This document shows, one piece after another, positions 16,236-24,068 of a stretch of DNA of 64,000 nucleotides. Each line of letters begins with the position of its first letter. Positions within the stretch are counted from its first letter, which is position 1. This DNA comes from SVQP01 sp045658965. Lineage in GTDB: Bacteria > Bacillota > Clostridia > Oscillospirales > CAG-272. The notes beneath the pieces were generated by a model. That model was not told where the DNA came from. It was given only the letters and a program-made list of their open reading frames with translations, and did not search any database. The position numbers and the translations under genes were made by a program. The stretch covers positions 1 to 64,000 of the forward strand of contig JAZOVZ010000058.1 of assembly GCA_045658965.1 (NCBI GenBank). Reading direction: 5' to 3'.

Positions 16236-16871
16236 TTATTGAATATAAACCTTATCGTTTTCTACTTTTAATTTACCCTGGCAGAAAAGGCTGACAGCCT
16301 CGGGAAGAATCTTCCACTCTGCCTCGGTCATGATGCGCTTTTGCAGTGTCTCGGGGGTGTCGTCCTCCTTGACCTCAACCGCCTTTTGCAGAATGATGGG
16401 GCCCGCGTCACACTCGGGGGTGACGAAATGCACGGTCGCGCCCGAAACCTTAACGCCCTTGGCAAGTGCCGCCTCGTGCACGTGCAGACCGTAAAAGCCC
16501 TTACCGCAGAAGGACGGAATCAGCGCGGGATGCACGTTGATGACGCGATTGGGGTACTGCTTGTAAAACGCCTCGCCCAGAATGATCATAAATCCTGCTA
16601 AGACCACAAGGTCAATGCCCTCTGCAGCCAGCAGCTCCACCAAAGCCACGGTGTACGCGTCCGCATCGGCATATTCCTTTCTTGCAAGCACCTTGCCTTG
16701 AATGCCTGCGTTTGCCGCACGCTCCAGGGCGTACACGCCCGGCTTGCTTGCCACGACCAGCGAAATCTCGCCGCCGCCAAGCTCTCCGCGCCCCTGCGCA
16801 TCGATCAGCGCCTGCAGATTGGTACCGCCGCCCGAAACCAGCACGGCAATGCGTGTTTTATTTTGCTCCAT
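16236..16871 (-). CDS. purN: Phosphoribosylglycinamide formyltransferase
   Basis: A 211-residue GAR transformylase that uses 10-formyl-THF. The phosphate-binding loop SGGGTNLQA is at 13-21, the active-site segment INVHPALIPSFCGKG carries the catalytic Asn and His, and the catalytic Asp lies in VTPECDAGPII. The ATG at 16871 with AAAGGAG 7 nt upstream is preferred over an in-frame start 24 nt earlier. The gene overlaps the end of the formate transporter gene by 14 bp, so the two are tightly coupled. Confidence 0.96.
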   Translation of the reverse strand: MEQNKTRIAVLVSGGGTNLQALIDAQGRGELGGGEISLVVASKPGVYALERAANAGIQGKVLARKEYADADAYTVALVELLAAEGIDLVVLAGFMIILGEAFYKQYPNRVINVHPALIPSFCGKGFYGLHVHEAALAKGVKVSGATVHFVTPECDAGPIILQKAVEVKEDDTPETLQKRIMTEAEWKILPEAVSLFCQGKLKVENDKVYIQ

Positions 16872-17490
16872 TGCTCTGCTCCTTTCCCTTGGCAAGCTTG
16901 GTCAACACGGGCAAGAGCCAACCGCCCAGCGTGTTGCCTACGACTGCAACAAGGATGAATACGATACTCATGGGATCAAATTTTGCAAGCGTTGCCACCG
17001 TGAAATAATACATATCCGCCACCGAGTGCTCAAAGCCGCACAGAATAAAGGTGGGAATGCAGAAGATGATGCCGACCAGCGTGCCCTTTGCACCGTAGGT
17101 CTTGACCGCCGCGTACATGAGAACGCCGCAGAACACAGCCGCCACCAAGCCCTTGAGCATGCCGCCCTCAAGCTTTGCGTCACAAATTCTTTTCGCGGTC
17201 TCCACCAAAGAGGGCTTTACCAAAGCCGCGCCAAGTCCCGTCAGGACAGCGCCGACCGCGTTGCCCGCAAGCCCTATGGGCAGCGCGAGCGCGCTCATCT
17301 TATCGGGCTTTTCGATAAACAGACCGATCTTGCCCGTGTAGAGATAAAACCCAAGCAGGCAAATGACCAGCAGAGCCACCGAGAACAGCACAGCGCCCAC
17401 GACCTTATTTTCGCAGGACAGATACACCGTGCCGCCGATGCCTACCATCATGCCCGAGGCGATACCGCCCCAAAACGCACTTCTCAGCAT
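16858..17490 (-). CDS. Formate/nitrite transporter (FNT) family channel
   Basis: A 210-residue membrane protein with about six helices, somewhat shorter at the N-terminus than typical FocA/NirC (about 260-285 residues). Family features include GLAGNAVGAVLTGLG, KLEGGMLKGLVAAVFCGVLMY, FILCGFEHSVADMYYF and VVGNTLGGWLLPV (GxExSxAxM- and GNxxGG-like motifs). Its ATG overlaps the purM stop by 7 bp and its end overlaps purN, so it is a full operon member. Between purM and purN, in an operon that also encodes formate-THF ligase, the likely substrate is formate entering for 10-formyl-THF synthesis. Nitrite or hydrosulfide is less likely. Import is inferred. Confidence 0.9.
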   Translation of the reverse strand: MLRSAFWGGIASGMMVGIGGTVYLSCENKVVGAVLFSVALLVICLLGFYLYTGKIGLFIEKPDKMSALALPIGLAGNAVGAVLTGLGAALVKPSLVETAKRICDAKLEGGMLKGLVAAVFCGVLMYAAVKTYGAKGTLVGIIFCIPTFILCGFEHSVADMYYFTVATLAKFDPMSIVFILVAVVGNTLGGWLLPVLTKLAKGKEQSNGAK

Positions 17491-18533
17491 AACTCGATCT
17501 TTTCCTCACCCTTAATGATCTGACCGATCACGTAAGCCTCTTCACCGTGTGCGGTCAGGATCTCGATCGCCTCGTCTACCTGTGCAGCGGGAACGACAAC
17601 GCTCATGCCAACGCCCATGTTGTAGGTATTGAACATATCTCTCTCGCAGACGTTGCCGGTCTTAGCCAGCAGATCGAAGATAGGCAGCACGCGAACAGAT
17701 GCGCGATCGATCTTTGCGCAAAGTCCGTCGGGAATGCTTCTCGGAATGTTCTCATAGAAGCCGCCGCCCGTGATGTGGGAAATACCCTTGACATCTACCT
17801 TTTCCAAGAGTGCAAGAATGGACTTGACGTAGATCTTGGTGGGAGTCAGCAGGGTTTCCGCGATGCTCTTGCCGCCCAGTGCCTCGCAGGGCACGTACAG
17901 AGAATCGGGGTTCTTATCAATTTCAAATACCTTGCGGCACAAAGAGAAGCCGTTGGAATGCACGCCGCTGGATGCCAGCGCGATCACCACGTCACCCTCT
18001 GCCATGCGGGTATTGTCCAAAATCTTCTTCTTATCTACGATGCCGACAGCAAAGCCTGCCAGGTCATAATCCTCCACGGGCATCATGCCGGGGTGCTCTG
18101 CGGTCTCGCCACCGATGAGTGCCGCACCCGACTGCACGCAACCCTCTGCAACACCGGAAACGATTGCCGCGATCTTCTCGGGCACGTTCTTGCCGCATGC
18201 GATGTAATCAAGGAAGAACAAAGGCTTTGCGCCCACGCAAATGATATCGTTGACGCACATAGCAACCGCGTCAATGCCGATAGTATCGTGCTTGTCCATC
18301 AGAATTGCCATCTTGACCTTGGTGCCGCAGCCATCGGTACCCGAAACCAGCACGGGCTCTTCCATGCCTGCAATCGGCAAACCAAAGCAGCCGCCAAAGC
18401 CGCCCACGTCGTCAAGGCAACCCTCGTTCTTGGTGCGCGCGATGTGTTTTTTCATGAGTTCCACCGCCTTGTAGCCTGCGGTAATATCTACGCCTGCTGC
18501 TGCGTAGCTCTCGGATCTGGAGTTAGAATGCAT
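17484..18533 (-). CDS. purM: Phosphoribosylformylglycinamidine cyclo-ligase (AIR synthetase)
   Basis: A 349-residue ATP-dependent enzyme closing FGAM to AIR. It starts YAAAGVDITAGYKAVELMK and contains GTDGCGTKVKMAILMDKHDTIG, GGETAEHPGMM, ALASSGVHSNGFSL and HITGGGFYENIPR, all family signatures of the PurM/AIRS fold. AAAGGAAT upstream of the ATG serves as ribosome site. It follows purF by 44 bp. Confidence 0.97.
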   Translation of the reverse strand: MHSNSRSESYAAAGVDITAGYKAVELMKKHIARTKNEGCLDDVGGFGGCFGLPIAGMEEPVLVSGTDGCGTKVKMAILMDKHDTIGIDAVAMCVNDIICVGAKPLFFLDYIACGKNVPEKIAAIVSGVAEGCVQSGAALIGGETAEHPGMMPVEDYDLAGFAVGIVDKKKILDNTRMAEGDVVIALASSGVHSNGFSLCRKVFEIDKNPDSLYVPCEALGGKSIAETLLTPTKIYVKSILALLEKVDVKGISHITGGGFYENIPRSIPDGLCAKIDRASVRVLPIFDLLAKTGNVCERDMFNTYNMGVGMSVVVPAAQVDEAIEILTAHGEEAYVIGQIIKGEEKIELC

Positions 18534-18577
18534 GATGTTGATTCCTTTCAGTATATTTCAAATTATTTTTTCAAAAA

Positions 18578-20005
18578 TTATTCCTTGCCGTTCCAGCAAT
18601 AGGTGCACAGCTTTTCGGGCGGCAAGCCGATTGCCTTGACCACGCCCTCAAGCGACTGGAATTCCAAAGATGCAAAGCCGAACTTTGCGCAAATGCTCTG
18701 TCTGAGTGCTCTGCCGCGCTCGGTATTGCCGTCGCTGTACTCGTCAAGGTGCTCAAAGCCCTCCGTGCCCTCCAGCTCCAGGATGGTGCGGCGGGTGATC
18801 AGCTCCATATCTCCCGTAGAACGGGTGAAGTTGAGATACTTGCAGCCGTACATGATAGGCGGACAAGCCGAACGCATGTGCACTTCCCTTGCACCGTTGG
18901 AGTACAAGAAGTCCACCGTTTCCTTGAGCTGCGTGCCGCGCACGATGGAATCGTCCACAAAGAGCAGCTTTTTATTTTCGATCAGCTCCTTGACGGGGAT
19001 CTGCTTCATGCGGGCGACCTTGGCACGGTCGGATTGCTTCTGGGGCGTAAAGGAACGCGACCAGGTAGGCGTGTATTTGATATACGGACGCGAGAACGCG
19101 ACCTTGGACTGATTTGCATATCCGATAGCGTGCGGAATGCCCGAATCCGGCATGCCGCTGACGTAATCAAGATCCTGCGCGCTGCCTGCCTCCTTATCCT
19201 GATCTGCCATGATCTCACCGTTGCGGTAACGCATGACTTCCACGTTGATGCCCTCGTAGGTGGAGGTGGGATAGCCGTAATACGACCAGAGAAAAGCGCA
19301 CATTTTCATTTCCTTGCCCGGCTTGCCAAGCTGTACGATGCCGTCCGCGGGAGAGAGCTCCACGATCTCACCGGGGCCCAGCTCGCGCACGGGAGCATAC
19401 CCAAGCTTTTGCGCTGCGAAGGATTCAAAGGTCACGGCATAGCCGTCCTCACCCTTGCAGACGATGACCGGAATTCTGCCCACCTTGTCGCGTGCCGCGA
19501 TCAGGTGACCGTTGCTCTTTAAGATCAGAATCGAGCAGGTGCCGTCAATGACCGACTGTGCGTACTTGATGCCCTCGGCAAAATTCTCTTTCTGGTCGAT
19601 CAGCGCGGCGACCAGCTCTACCGTATTCACTCTGCCGCCCGTCATGGCGTCAAAGTGGCCGCGGCTGCCGCCGAAATACAGGTCGATCAGCTGCTCCGCA
19701 TTGCGGATCAGACCGATGGTGCAGATGGCATACGTGCCAAGATGCGAGCGCATCAGCATGGGCTGCGGATCGGTATCGCTGATGCATCCGATCGCCGCGA
19801 TGCCCGACATCTCTTCAAAAATGTGCTCGAATTTGGTACGGAAAGGGGAATTGGTGATGCTGTGGATCTTGCGCTGCAAGCCGATCTCGGGATCGTATGC
19901 CGCAAGTCCGCCCCTTTGCGTGCCTAAGTGGGAATGATAGTCTGTTCCGAAGAAAACGTCCAAAAGGCAATCCTTTTCTGACGTTATACCGAAAAATCCA
20001 CCCAT
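18578..20005 (-). CDS. purF: Amidophosphoribosyltransferase-like protein lacking the N-terminal cysteine
   Basis: A 475-residue homologue of PurF, the first committed enzyme of purine synthesis (PRPP plus glutamine or ammonia to phosphoribosylamine). The C-terminal phosphoribosyltransferase domain is intact, with the PRPP loop LLFVDDSIVRGTQ and SACPPIMYGCKYLNF. The N-terminal Ntn-glutaminase region is recognisable (HSHLGTQRGGLAAY near residue 25). However, the protein begins MGGFFG where active PurF has a Cys immediately after the initiator or propeptide (CGVFG). AAAGGAG lies 6-7 nt upstream of this ATG, so the start is firm. Without the cysteine, glutamine hydrolysis should fail. The enzyme may be ammonia-dependent, regulatory, or backed by another PurF elsewhere. 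Confidence 0.88.
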   Translation of the reverse strand: MGGFFGITSEKDCLLDVFFGTDYHSHLGTQRGGLAAYDPEIGLQRKIHSITNSPFRTKFEHIFEEMSGIAAIGCISDTDPQPMLMRSHLGTYAICTIGLIRNAEQLIDLYFGGSRGHFDAMTGGRVNTVELVAALIDQKENFAEGIKYAQSVIDGTCSILILKSNGHLIAARDKVGRIPVIVCKGEDGYAVTFESFAAQKLGYAPVRELGPGEIVELSPADGIVQLGKPGKEMKMCAFLWSYYGYPTSTYEGINVEVMRYRNGEIMADQDKEAGSAQDLDYVSGMPDSGIPHAIGYANQSKVAFSRPYIKYTPTWSRSFTPQKQSDRAKVARMKQIPVKELIENKKLLFVDDSIVRGTQLKETVDFLYSNGAREVHMRSACPPIMYGCKYLNFTRSTGDMELITRRTILELEGTEGFEHLDEYSDGNTERGRALRQSICAKFGFASLEFQSLEGVVKAIGLPPEKLCTYCWNGKE

Positions 20006-20056
20006 AAAAGTCTCCTTTAGTCTGTGCGAATGGTTGATATACGTGCGAATGGTTGA

Positions 20057-20560
20057 TTATGCGTCAAGTCCGCGCAGCTTTTCCTGCAGGGCTGCATCCT
20101 TTGCAAGCACCGCTGCGGTATCCTTTGCTCTCTTTGCGTCCAGCTTTGCGGCAAGCTCGGCATCCTCAATAGCAAGCATCTGAATGCAAAGCAGGGCTGC
20201 GTTGACCGCGCCGTTGAGCGCAACGGTTGCAACGGGCATGCCCGAGGGCATCTGCACGGTTGCAAGCAGCGCGTCCATGCCGTCCACAGCACCGCCCTTG
20301 ACGGGAATGCCGACTACGGGCAGCGTGGTTCTTGCGGCAATGGCACCTGCCAAATGGGCTGCCATGCCCGCTGCCGCGATGATGGCACCAAAGCCTGCCT
20401 CGCGTGCACCCGATGCAAAAGCAGCTGCCTCGTCGGGCGTTCTGTGTGCCGAGTACACGTGTGCCTCATAGGGCACGCCGAATTCCTTAAGAGTGTTGAT
20501 TGCCTTCTCCACAACGGGAAGATCGCTGTCGCTTCCCATGATCACAGCTACTTTTTTCAT
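20057..20560 (-). CDS. purE: N5-carboxyaminoimidazole ribonucleotide mutase
   Basis: A 167-residue class I or II PurE that moves the carboxyl of N5-CAIR (or adds CO2 to AIR) to give CAIR. Signatures are VAVIMGSDSDLPVVEKA at the N-terminus, the catalytic-loop SAHRTPDE, and AAAGMAAHLAGAIAARTTLPVVGIPV. It is first in the operon, directly behind the ZTP riboswitch. The ATG at 20560 with GGAG 7 nt upstream is chosen over a start 42 nt earlier that lies close to the terminator. No purK is visible in the window. Confidence 0.96.
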   Translation of the reverse strand: MKKVAVIMGSDSDLPVVEKAINTLKEFGVPYEAHVYSAHRTPDEAAAFASGAREAGFGAIIAAAGMAAHLAGAIAARTTLPVVGIPVKGGAVDGMDALLATVQMPSGMPVATVALNGAVNAALLCIQMLAIEDAELAAKLDAKRAKDTAAVLAKDAALQEKLRGLDA

Positions 20561-20591
20561 GTTTTTTCTCCGTTTCTTTATGATGAAATAC

Positions 20592-20638
20592 AAAAAGGGC
20601 AAACCTATCCTAACACTATGTTAAGACAGGATTGCCCA
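20592..20638 (-). terminator. Expression-platform terminator of the ZTP riboswitch
   Basis: The minus strand folds GGGCAATCCTGTC...GGATAGGTTTGCCC into a long stem with G-U pairs, followed by TTTTTG. Its 5' strand begins with the GGGCA of the aptamer's conserved CCGCCTGGGCA. Aptamer folding and terminator folding are therefore mutually exclusive, the usual genetic-on design. Confidence 0.9.
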
Positions 20639-20706
20639 GGCGGTCGGCTATCATTTACTTCCCGCTCCTGTGTGTAAGCTCACATTCCGCCGGTCACGGG
20701 AAGAAA
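20633..20706 (-). promoter_or_regulatory. ZTP (pfl) riboswitch aptamer
   Basis: The minus-strand leader of purE matches the pfl motif. P1 is TTCCCG / CGGGAA. GTGACCGGCGGAA follows its 5' strand, a small hairpin TGTGAGCTTACACA sits in the middle, and GGAGCGGGAA closes the first domain. After a 15-nt linker comes the invariant CCGCCTGGGCA, whose CCGCC pairs with GGCGG to make the pseudoknot. Known ZTP riboswitches bind ZMP/ZTP and switch on purine and one-carbon genes when 10-formyl-THF is limiting. Confidence 0.95.
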
Positions 20707-20719
20707 TTTCCTTGTATCC

Positions 20720-20748
20720 ATTATACCGCATTTTGCGAAAAATGTCAA
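20720..20748 (-). promoter_or_regulatory. Promoter of the purine operon
   Basis: Perfect TTGACA (20743-20748) and TATAAT (20720-20725) with a 17-bp spacer on the minus strand, just upstream of the riboswitch. No other strong promoter was noticed before fhs, 15 kb downstream. Confidence 0.92.
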
Positions 20749-20850
20749 TGCACAAAAGTGTAAATAAAACGCAAACTTATATCAGCGTTTTGACATTTTT
20801 GACAAACGCGCGGCCATGCCCGGGCAATCCGTTTCTTGGTCAAGACCCAA

Positions 20851-21693
20851 TCAGTCTATCCAAGCGGTGTACGTTGTCACGTCGCTGACCGTTTCGCCGT
20901 CGATCTGCAGCGCGGTCGGACGGTCAAACTCTACCGTGATCCTCTTACCCGTAAACATATCTATGGATTTTTTATACTTGACGTGCTTACCCTCAAATAT
21001 CTTGGGGAAATGCATCAGCGTTGTCAATTTGCCGGTGGTGTGCCAGACGCAGCAGGTCAGGCAATCACCGCCGCGCACCTGATCGGGCGCGACGCGCATA
21101 CCACCGCCGTAATACTTGCCGTACATAGCGGAAGCAAGCCAGATCTTCTTATACGACTTGGTCACGCCATCCACCGTCACTTTGCCGGACGGGCACTTAA
21201 ACCCACCCAAGAGCAGCTTGATCGACTCCATGGTGTAATCGATCTTTTGCACGCCCTGCGCCTTTAACTTGTCTGTCACTTCGCACACCATGCCGTCCAG
21301 ACCAAAGCCGATGCCGTTGATGTATAAGTAAGTGTTCCCCTTGACCTGTACGTGCGGCAGCCCCGTAAGATAGGGGTTGAGCAGTACGGGCTCGGTGTCC
21401 TCGTTCTTGCCGAGATCGCGCAAAAAGTCGTTGCCCGTTCCGCTCTTCCAAAGGTACAGGGGCACTGTGTAGGTTGCACCGTCCAGCGCGTTTGCAAGGC
21501 GCATAATGGTGCCGTCACCGCCAAGGATCAGCACGCGGTCATTCTCCGTGAGCGCACAGATCTCCTCTCGCAGATCCACCTGCGTCAAGTCCTTCTCCAC
21601 CGTGTCGGGACCGGCAGCGTACGCGCGCACGCCCTCCAGCGCCGCGGTGATGTCACGGTTATTTGCTTGGGGGTTGAACAAAATCAGCGTCAT
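20851..21693 (-). CDS. Diacylglycerol kinase family lipid kinase
   Basis: A 280-residue cytoplasmic or peripheral membrane protein of the DAGK_cat family (DgkB/YegS type), which phosphorylates diacylglycerol or another lipid. LILGGDGTIMRLAN carries the nucleotide-binding GGDGT. KSGTGNDFLRDLG matches the family GTxND motif, and YINGIGFGLDGMV and YGKYYGGGM(RVAP) follow. GGAGG lies 7 nt before the ATG. It is separate from the purine operon, ending about 100 bp upstream of that operon's promoter, and shares direction with asnA upstream. Confidence 0.9.
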   Translation of the reverse strand: MTLILFNPQANNRDITAALEGVRAYAAGPDTVEKDLTQVDLREEICALTENDRVLILGGDGTIMRLANALDGATYTVPLYLWKSGTGNDFLRDLGKNEDTEPVLLNPYLTGLPHVQVKGNTYLYINGIGFGLDGMVCEVTDKLKAQGVQKIDYTMESIKLLLGGFKCPSGKVTVDGVTKSYKKIWLASAMYGKYYGGGMRVAPDQVRGGDCLTCCVWHTTGKLTTLMHFPKIFEGKHVKYKKSIDMFTGKRITVEFDRPTALQIDGETVSDVTTYTAWID

Positions 21694-21742
21694 GGTCTTA
21701 CCTCCGTATGATACAGATCTTTTTATGAAATAACAAGTATTA

Positions 21743-22753
21743 TTACAGCAATCTCACGCCCGCCTCGGCGCAGATGCGTTTGGTTTCCTCGTCCCAGATA
21801 CCGGATTGCACCTCACCGATGTGCGCGCAGCCCATAAGCAGCATGCAAAGGCGCGACTGTCCGATACCGCCGCCCGCAGTCAGGGGCAGCTCGCCCGAAA
21901 GCAGCATTTTGTGGAAAGGCAAAACTCTACGGTCATCGCAACTCGCAGCGTGCAGCTGGTAATCCATTGCCGCCTCGTCCACGCGGATACCCATGGAGGA
22001 AAGCTCCAGGGCGCGCCCCAGCACGTCATTCCAGAAAAGCAGGTCACCGTTAAGCGACCAGTCGTCGTAGTCGGGTGCTCTTGTGCCGTGGGGTCTTCCG
22101 TCCGACAGCCTGTCACCAATGCCGATGACGAACACCGTCTTGTGTATCTTGGTAAACTCGTTCTCGCGCTGCTCGGGGGTCAGATCGGGATACAGATCGC
22201 ACAGCTGCTGCGAGGTCACGAAGGTCACCTCTCTGCAAAGCTTACCGGTCAGCTGCGGAAAATGCACCTGCAGCTGCTCCTCTGTTGCGCACATGGCGTG
22301 CACGATGGCTTTGACCATCAGCTTGAGAAAATCAATATTTCTCGCCTCTCTGGTAATCACCTTTTCCCAGTCCCACTGGTCCACGTAGATGGAATGGATA
22401 TTGTCCAGCTCCTCGTCGCGGCGGATCGCGTTCATATCGGTGTAAAGTCCGTTGCCCATGGTAAAGCCGTAGCGCAAAAGGGCAAGTCTTTTCCATTTTG
22501 CAAGGGAATGCACCACCTCTGCGTGTGCACCGTGCAGTGCGGGCACGTCAAACGCAACCGGACGCTCCTTGCCGCTCAGGTTATCGTTCAAGCCCGAATC
22601 GCTTGCAACGAACAAGGGCGCGGACACGCGCTTCAAGTTGAGCGCGGCGCAAAGCTCGCGCTGAAAGGTGGATTTGATATGTTCAATGGCACGCTGGGTC
22701 TGGTACGCATCCAGCACCTGCACGTAGCCTTCGGGAATATAACAATGGCTCAT
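21743..22753 (-). CDS. asnA: Aspartate-ammonia ligase (asparagine synthetase A)
   Basis: A 336-residue enzyme of the class II tRNA-synthetase fold making asparagine from aspartate, ammonia and ATP. Diagnostic stretches are LNDNLSGKERPVAFD, VHSLAKWKRLALLRYGF, MNAIRRDEELDNIHSIYVDQWDWEK and GGGIGQSRLCMLLM. The length fits the family (about 330-345). The ATG at 22753 with GAGG upstream is chosen because the preceding 37 codons lie over the promoter and match nothing. It uses free ammonia, consistent with an ammonia-rich anaerobic habitat. Confidence 0.96.
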   Translation of the reverse strand: MSHCYIPEGYVQVLDAYQTQRAIEHIKSTFQRELCAALNLKRVSAPLFVASDSGLNDNLSGKERPVAFDVPALHGAHAEVVHSLAKWKRLALLRYGFTMGNGLYTDMNAIRRDEELDNIHSIYVDQWDWEKVITREARNIDFLKLMVKAIVHAMCATEEQLQVHFPQLTGKLCREVTFVTSQQLCDLYPDLTPEQRENEFTKIHKTVFVIGIGDRLSDGRPHGTRAPDYDDWSLNGDLLFWNDVLGRALELSSMGIRVDEAAMDYQLHAASCDDRRVLPFHKMLLSGELPLTAGGGIGQSRLCMLLMGCAHIGEVQSGIWDEETKRICAEAGVRLL

Positions 22754-22811
22754 AAACGGATCCCTCGCTTTTACTTCGGGGCACAAAAAGACATTCGCCC
22801 CAATTATATTC

Positions 22812-22840
22812 ATTATATCATATATCTGTAAATTATGCAA
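22812..22840 (-). promoter_or_regulatory. asnA promoter
   Basis: TTGCAT (22835-22840), 17-bp spacer and TATAAT (22812-22817) on the minus strand, about 60 nt upstream of the chosen asnA start. The position supports that shorter start. Confidence 0.8.
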
Positions 22841-22874
22841 GGGTTTTCGGCAAGGTTTTTGCATTCTTCCTTGC

Positions 22875-22903
22875 TTGACATTTCTGCCCGCTTATGATAT
22901 ACT
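22875..22903 (+). promoter_or_regulatory. Promoter of the CPBP-ymdB unit
   Basis: TTGACA (22875-22880), 17-bp spacer and TATACT (22898-22903), about 35 nt before the CPBP start codon and divergent from the asnA promoter. Confidence 0.85.
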
Positions 22904-22937
22904 GTATGTAAGTATTCCCAACAGGAAGGAGATTTTT

Positions 22938-24068
22938 ATGAAACGCAAAGATAAAGTCGTCGGCATCGTCAAGGGGCTTGCTTTCCCCATCGGCTATACC
23001 ACATATATGACCGCATTTCAGTCCGCTGCCACCTTTTTGATCATGGGACTGTGCCTTGTGCGTGCGGTACTTGCGCTGGCAGCCGCGCCCGACATGGGCA
23101 TTGACGTATACCTCAACCGGTTCATGCTGGACTACTCCGAGCTTACCATGCGCTCTTTGTGGTTCCTCTCTGCACTGACCACCGTTTCGGCTTTGCTGAT
23201 TTTGTGGTTCGTGTTCAACCGCAAAAACACAAGCTTTACCGAATATTTCCGTTTCAAAAAGGCACCCGTCCAGGCGATTGTAGCCGCAGCCCTGCTGGGA
23301 CTTTCACTGTTTTTCTTGGTCAACGTGACCATGACCGCCATTGATTCCCTTTTGAACGCGCTGCGCGAGGCATTATTTCAAATGCTGGAAACGCTGGATC
23401 CCGCCATTGCCGAGTACGCACGCAACTATTACGAGACCTACACGGAATTGATGAACGGTGCAGGCGATGACGTGGGTATGTTCACCATCGCAGCCATTTT
23501 CGGTGCGCCCTTGATTGAAGAGATGGTATTCCGCGCAGGCCCCTTGACCAAGTTTAAGGGAAAAATGCCGACGCTTGCCGCTATTTTGCTGACAAGCGCG
23601 CTGTTTGCGCTGGCACACGGCAACCCCTTGCAGATGGTGTACACCTTCTTGCTGGGCATCGTATGCGCCTACCTCTTTATCAAATCGGACTCTATCTATC
23701 CGCCCATCATCTGCCATTTTGCATTCAACGGCGCAAACCTGATTGCCATGACCATGCAAGCGCTGTTCCGCACCGATTTTTGGGCAGATACGCCTTATTA
23801 CGATCAGCTCTGCGCCAAGTTTGAGGTATGGAGCAACGCAACCTTCCTTCTCTACCTGATCGGCACTACGCTGATCGCCATCCCCATGCTCATTGTCGGC
23901 ATCATTCTGCTGATCAAGCTGCGCCGCCCCGTTCCCGCGGAAAATGTGCTGCTTGCAGACGACCTGCAGCTCATGCACTGCGATGACGCATGCGTGATCT
24001 CCGCAGAGGACGAGCCGCAAGCTCCCCAAGAGCCCCAAGAGCCCGCAGAGAGCGAGGCTGACGCATGA
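22938..24068 (+). CDS. CPBP family intramembrane glutamic endopeptidase
   Basis: A 376-residue polytopic membrane protein with the three CPBP (Rce1/CaaX-like, ABI) motifs: EEMVFR, FALAHGNPL with the second-helix His, and ICHFAFNGANL (HxxxN). These form the catalytic Glu/His/Asn site within the membrane. An acidic Pro/Glu tail (PQEPQEPAESEADA) ends the protein. The start at 22938 is set by AGGAAGGAG. Bacterial CPBP proteins process peptides such as bacteriocins or act as immunity proteins. No bacteriocin gene is visible here. The stop overlaps the next gene by ATGA. Confidence 0.9.
   Translation: MKRKDKVVGIVKGLAFPIGYTTYMTAFQSAATFLIMGLCLVRAVLALAAAPDMGIDVYLNRFMLDYSELTMRSLWFLSALTTVSALLILWFVFNRKNTSFTEYFRFKKAPVQAIVAAALLGLSLFFLVNVTMTAIDSLLNALREALFQMLETLDPAIAEYARNYYETYTELMNGAGDDVGMFTIAAIFGAPLIEEMVFRAGPLTKFKGKMPTLAAILLTSALFALAHGNPLQMVYTFLLGIVCAYLFIKSDSIYPPIICHFAFNGANLIAMTMQALFRTDFWADTPYYDQLCAKFEVWSNATFLLYLIGTTLIAIPMLIVGIILLIKLRRPVPAENVLLADDLQLMHCDDACVISAEDEPQAPQEPQEPAESEADA

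Noticed and set aside
20670..20888. Small open frame over the ZTP riboswitch
   Set aside because: It runs through the aptamer and promoter on the opposite strand and has no ribosome site.
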